Part shown: positions 59,099 to 64,000 of the stretch, in pieces | Numbering within the stretch: position 1 is the first letter of the stretch | How the letters are laid out: each line of letters begins with the position of its first letter | Assembly: GCA_035236585.1 (NCBI GenBank) | Contig: CP141136.1 | Span: 55,383,136 to 55,447,135 of the forward strand | Source: Warburgia ugandensis | Lineage: Eukaryota > Streptophyta > Magnoliopsida > Canellales > Canellaceae | Reading direction: 5' to 3' | DNA: 64,000 bases | Notes under the pieces: generated by a model | The model's database searches: none | What the model was told of the DNA's origin: nothing | Seen by the model: only the letters and a program-made list of their open reading frames with translations | Translations under genes and position numbers: made by a program

Positions 59099-60038
59099 AT
59101 TGGTATTAGAACAAAGTTGTGCGTGAATGGCATGTGGCATAATGATGGAACAATTGAAGGAAAGGGTTACACATTGAGATTTTTGTTGGGAACCGCCTAA
59201 TTGATTCTAGTGTTGCTCTTATTGTCCAAATAGAACAATTGATGATAGACTTGGAGATTAGAAACAAATTGATACTGTTGTTTTTATTGTTGATTGTTTT
59301 TCGTAAGTGTACATGCTATTGTTGTATAGCTTATGCAAATAACAACGAATTGTAAACTCAAATCCATTTAACCAATGAAAATTACATAAATTCAAGTTCA
59401 AAAGGATAGAAAATTAACTAAAAAACAAATAAAATTCACTTTCCTAGCTTGATTATGATAAATTTCTTTAAATCTAATATCATCAAAGTTTATTGGCCTT
59501 AATCAATCTCTCACTAATACTTCTAATTAAGGATCCAATATCTAGATTAAACAAATTTTTCAAAATTTTGATGATCTGGACTAAAGAATGATTTTTGGTT
59601 TTGGATGGCTTAGATCAAATTTGTGGATTTCATATTAAAGATCAAGCCTGTGGAATAAGCTAAGAGTTGTCCTAAAAACATGATCTAAAGATTAATTTGA
59701 ATTTTGATGAGAAACGAATCAGGAAACCGTGTATTCCTATTTGTTAAAGCTAAGCCATTGATTAGGTTAAGCTTAAATCAAATAGGGTCTAGATTAATTT
59801 GAGAATAGCAGAAAACCTGAATAGGCAAAACAGGGATAAAGCAAAACTAGAATAAGATGAAAATACAATTTTAATTAATGTCCTAGGGGCAAAATTGAAA
59901 ATTTTTAGTTTTTATTTTAAACAAAAAGACAGAGAACTGCCCAAGGAAGAAGACGACTCAGGCAGTGTAGGTGAGGTGGGGAAAATGTGGCTTTTAGGAC
60001 AACCCAAATTAGTTTTTCATGAAAACAAAGAAGATGAC

Positions 60039-60040
<2 letters not shown>

Positions 60041-60105
<65 letters not shown>
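60041..60105. repeat. (GA)n tract 1
   Basis: About 32 GA repeats. Confidence 0.95.
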
Positions 60106-60106
<1 letters not shown>

Positions 60107-60275
60107 AAGGTGCGTGCTGGCTGATGAGAGAACTAAGAATGAGAAGGATGTAGGTTACTAATTTTTATCGGAGAAGGCCTACGGTGGAGATAACTAGAAA
60201 GAGATGGGTGAAGGTGAACCGAGAGAAGGGAAAAACAGGGAAGAAGATGGGTGAACCTACAGTTTAGATCTTTGC

Positions 60276-60278
<3 letters not shown>

Positions 60279-60365
<87 letters not shown>
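60279..60365. repeat. (GA)n tract 2
   Basis: About 43 GA repeats. Confidence 0.95.
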
Positions 60366-60367
<2 letters not shown>

Positions 60368-60469
60368 CAGGTTGGGCGAGTCGGTTTTCAGTTAGGTCTA
60401 GATCTCTCTCCTTAATGCAGGTAGTTGAGAGAACAAGAAAGGTATCAGCCAATGAAGGAAACAACTGCG

Positions 60470-60590
<121 letters not shown>

Positions 60591-61129
60591 CTCTTCAGTT
60601 CTACAGTGGAGAAGTCTTCAGTCTTCTCCTCTTCTTATAAAGCCTTTCAGTTTCCTTTTTATTTTTTCAGGCATTTCCTTTTCTGGAATCCACTTCTAAA
60701 TTTTCTTCCCTTTCCTTCTTCAAAGCTTTCCTTTTTCAAAGTTTCCTCATTTCCCATGGGTTCTCCTCCTTTAATCAGAAACCACCTCATCTTATTATGA
60801 AACGCTCTTATAAGGTGAGGATGATCTGGTACTAATCAAGTCAATATGAGCCAGCCAATGCTCGATCTGATTGATCTACAATACATAAGACAAAATTAGA
60901 ATAATCTAAACCTTGCATTACATATCTGATTAGCTCTTATGATCATCTGATTGTTAAATTTAGCAAATCAACACTTGGATGATCAATTAAAGATAAAATT
61001 CATATTTAATCTATAAATTACAAAATTGATCCATTAGATAACTTAATTAAATTATAAACGAGGGGTATTTTGGCTAAAATTGAATACTTAATAATAGTTG
61101 AGAAAAAGTAAAAGTAGATCAAGGGTGAT

Positions 61130-62015
61130 ATGCTTACCATGGCAAATGTCTTAAAGGAAAGATTCAAGACAATGGAAGATGATGTGGCCCTACTTAAGAT
61201 AGCAGAGCTCAACAATTCATCTCACCATGGTGAGACCTAAATAAAACAAAAGGGGAAAATTCCTAATCTGAAGCCATTTAGTGGCACCCGTGATGTTAAA
61301 AAGTTGGATAATTTCCTATAGGACACAAGGCAATACTTTAAGGCCACTTATATGCCCCAATAAAAAATGGTGACTGTCACAATGATGTTTCTCTTAAAGA
61401 TGCCAAACTATGGAGGAGAACTAGCACAAAGGATGATGCAAATGCGAGATGCACTAAAATTGACTCGTTGGAGACTACAAAGAAGGAACTCAAAGAACAA
61501 TTTCTACCCACCAATATAATGTGGGTGGTATAAGACAATTTGAAGCATCTACACTAAAAATGAGGTGTTCATCCATATGCAATTCAATTTATCATTGCTT
61601 GACATCAAAGACATGTTTGAGAGAGACAAGTTATTCAACTTCATATTAAGATTACAACCTTGGGAACAAATAGAATTTCATAGACAAGTAGTTTGTGACC
61701 TTTCTGCAGCATGGTGAGGTAGATTCCTTGATCAATTATAAGTTTAGGAAGAATTCTTCTAACAAAAATTTCAAGTTTGACAAGTATGTGTCCAAAAAAA
61801 AAATTGAAAGGTTAAGCCCCAAAAAGATAAAAAGTGGGATAAGAAAAAGAAAGAAAGATGATGATGGTAAATATGATTCAAGCACAGAGGCACAATCGAA
61901 CAAAGGTAACAATAAATTATCTAATTACTTCATTTGCGACGAACCTCATTGAGTAAAAGAATGCCCAAATAAGCAAAAGTTGAATGTCATTGTGGTTGAA
62001 AGAGAAGGAAAATCT
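61130..62015 (+). pseudogene. Gypsy gag remnant, tandem unit 1
   Basis: Begins near MANVLKERFKTME (61139), then KPFSGTRD, a broken NFL-DTRQYFKA block, a central part with stops, FDKYVSKKKIERL (near 61777) and a degraded knuckle YFICDEPH (near 61926). It aligns block by block with units 2 and 3, about 858 bases apart. Confidence 0.8.
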
Positions 62016-62864
62016 TCAAATTCATAACAATGGTAGACAATGTGGCCTTGCTTAAGAAAGCAAAGGTAAACAATTTGTCTCACCATAGTGAGACCTCAAC
62101 AAAACAAAAGGTGAAAGTTCCTTATTTGAAGCCATTCAGTGGAAGCCGTGACACTAAAGAGTTGGATAATTTCATATGGGACATGGGGTTGTATTTTAAG
62201 GCCACTCATGTGCCTGAATCTAAAATGGTAACTATCACAATGATGTTTCTCTCTAAAGATGCTAATCTATAGTAGAGAACTCACACAAAGATGATGCAAA
62301 TGTAGGATGTCTAAAAGTTGACTCATGGAAGGCTACAAAAAAGGAACTCAAAGAACGGCTCCTACCTACCAATACAACATGGGTGGCATTAGGTAATTTA
62401 AAGCATATACACCAAAAAGGCAGTGTTCATGAATATGCCAAGGAATTCAACTTGTTGTTGCTTGACATCAAAGACATGTCCGAGGCAAACAAGTTGTTAA
62501 ACATCATATCTGGATTACAACCTTGGGTGCAAACAAACTTTAGTAGACAAGGAGTTCATGACCTTTGTGCAGCAATGGTGGAGGTAGATTGCTTGATAGA
62601 ATGCAAGTTTGGTAACAATTCTTCTAACAAAAATTTCAAGTTTGATGTATGTGTCCAAAGAAAAGGGCAAGGTTAATTCCCAAAAAGATAAGAAGTACAG
62701 AAGAAAAAGAAGAAAGATGATGATAGTAAACGTGGTTCAAGTGCATAGGTAAAATTGAATAAAGGGAGTAATAGATTAGCTAGTTGCTTCATTTGTGGCA
62801 GACCTCGTCGAGCAAAAGAAGGGAAAAGTTGAATGCCATCATGGTTGAAAGAGAAGGAAAACCT
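62016..62864 (+). pseudogene. Gypsy gag remnant, tandem unit 2
   Basis: MVDNVALLKKAKVNN at 62030, KPFSGSRDTKELDNFIWDMG near 62130, a stop at 62270, open again 62383-62676 with HIHQKGSVHEYAKEFNLLLL and SGLQPWVQTNFSRQGVHDL, and a knuckle CFICGRPRRAK near 62787, where the knuckle His is replaced by Arg. Confidence 0.82.
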
Positions 62865-63735
62865 TTAGATTCAAGACAATGGAAGACAATATAGCCCTGC
62901 TTAAGAGAGTAGAGCTAAACAATTCATCTCACCATGGTAACATCTTAGCAAGACAAAAGGTGAAAATTCTTACTCAGAAGCCATTTAGTGGAACCCATGA
63001 TGCTAAAGAGTTGGACAATTTCCTATGGGACATGGGACAATATTTTAAGGCCACTCGTGTGCCGAAATCAAAGATGGTGACTATCACAACAATGTTTGTC
63101 TCTGAGGATACTAATCTATGGTGGAGAACTTGCATAGTAGATTATGTAAATGCTAGTCACCCTAAATTGACTATTAAGAGGCTACAAAGAAGGAACTCAA
63201 AGAACAGTTCCTACCCACGAATATAGCATGGATGGCATGAGACAATTTGAAGCATCTACACTAGAATGATAGTGTTTGTGAATATGCCAAGGAATTCAAC
63301 TTGTTGTTTTTTAACATCAAAGACATGTCCAAGGCAAACAAGCAGTTCAAATTCCAGTCTAGATGACAACCTTGGTCGCAAATAGAATTTTGTAGATAAG
63401 GATTTCGTGACCTTCCTACAGTAATGTTGGTGGTAGATTACTTGACTGACTACAAGTTTGGTAATATTTCATATTCATCTTCTAAGAAAAATTTCAAGTT
63501 TGACAAGTATATATCCAAATAAAAAGGCAAGTGTAAGTTTCAAAATGATAAGAAATGGGATAAATAAAAGAAGAAAGATGATGGTAGTAAACTTTGTTCA
63601 AGTGCAGAGGCACAATTGAACAAAGGGAGTAACAGATTATCTAATTGCTTCATTTATGACAGACCTCATCAAGCAAAAGGATGCCCAAAGGGAAAAGTTG
63701 AATTAAATTAAGGCAAAAGGAGAAGGAAAAAACTC
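62865..63735 (+). pseudogene. Gypsy gag remnant, tandem unit 3
   Basis: MEDNIALLKRVELNN at 62879, KPFSGTHDAKELDNFLWDMG near 62979, MVTITTMFVSEDTNLWWR to about 63127, then frame damage; the knuckle CFIYDRPHQAKGCPK near 63648 has its second Cys lost. Only this unit is followed by protease sequence. Confidence 0.82.
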
Positions 63736-63799
63736 ATATTCTAATGGGTCAATCATAGTCAATCAATTATAACTTATAAACACCCTGCAATCTGAAAGA

Positions 63800-64000
63800 C
63801 ATCTTCAATAGGGATTAATGTACATCCAAGCTGAAGTAAATAGAGTTCATGAGTTGGCCATGACTAATAGTGGTGTTACGCACAACTTTGTTGTTAATAA
63901 GGAGGTAAAACATCTCAAGGTGTAGAACTCAAGTCAAATAAAATATACCCAAACCATCTTAGGGATGGATAATAATGTTGATATCCCAATTAGTGACTAG
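63800..64000 (+). pseudogene. Gypsy protease remnant, cut by the window edge
   Basis: Reads LMYIQAEVNRVHELAMTNSGVTHNFVVNKEVKHL. The catalytic DTGATHNF of the group is here NSGVTHNF (63866-63889), with the active-site Asp changed to Asn, so it would be inactive even without the other damage. The element continues beyond 64000. Confidence 0.75.

Overview
The window is nuclear DNA of a flowering plant. The signs are two intron-bearing plant genes with GT-AG introns, many retrotransposon remnants, tRNA-derived SINEs of the Au type, and long GA/CT microsatellites. I cannot name the species. There are no bacterial operons, CRISPR arrays, rRNA genes or true tRNA genes.

Two host genes can be supported. 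The first is a GDP-L-galactose phosphorylase (VTC2/GGP type, committed step of ascorbate synthesis), six coding exons from 17330 to 22497 on the plus strand, 428 aa. Its leader carries a TATA box (16886), a GA tract, and a 75-codon upstream ORF (16992-17219) that opens on ACG in a strong initiation context; this matches the known ascorbate-sensing uORF of this family. Its last intron holds an antisense, 5'-truncated RTE-type LINE with a 14-bp target duplication. The second gene is a DUF1635 protein of unknown function (47930-49044, two exons, 226 aa).

The rest is repeat-rich intergenic DNA. 1-975: three diverged ~350-bp tandem units. 976-3213: probable LTR debris ending in an ATT microsatellite. 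5701-7490: a ~1.8-kb solo-LTR-like repeat with a second, inverted copy at 59270-61110. 10.3-12.97 kb: CACTA-like debris, an RNase H fragment and MITE-like pieces. 30657-34343: an LTR element on the minus strand with perfect 5-bp target duplication, no pol genes, two minisatellites and a nested hAT-type element that itself carries a palindrome array. 37424-41859: a decayed full-length Ty1/copia element. 52050-52545: a miniature copia derivative. 53348-56433: a Ty3/gypsy element with gag and protease only, inserted inside a SINE whose own 17-bp target duplication is still readable. 58586-64000: a second Ty3/gypsy element, interrupted by the inverted solo-LTR-like repeat and carrying three head-to-tail gag copies.

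Fifteen Au-type SINE copies lie through the window, eleven of them on the minus strand. A separate dispersed repeat with the shared core agatctaagc occurs about five times, all in one orientation. No undescribed defence or metabolic system was found. The strongest points for follow-up are the ACG uORF of GGP, the triplicated gag, and the layered insertions.
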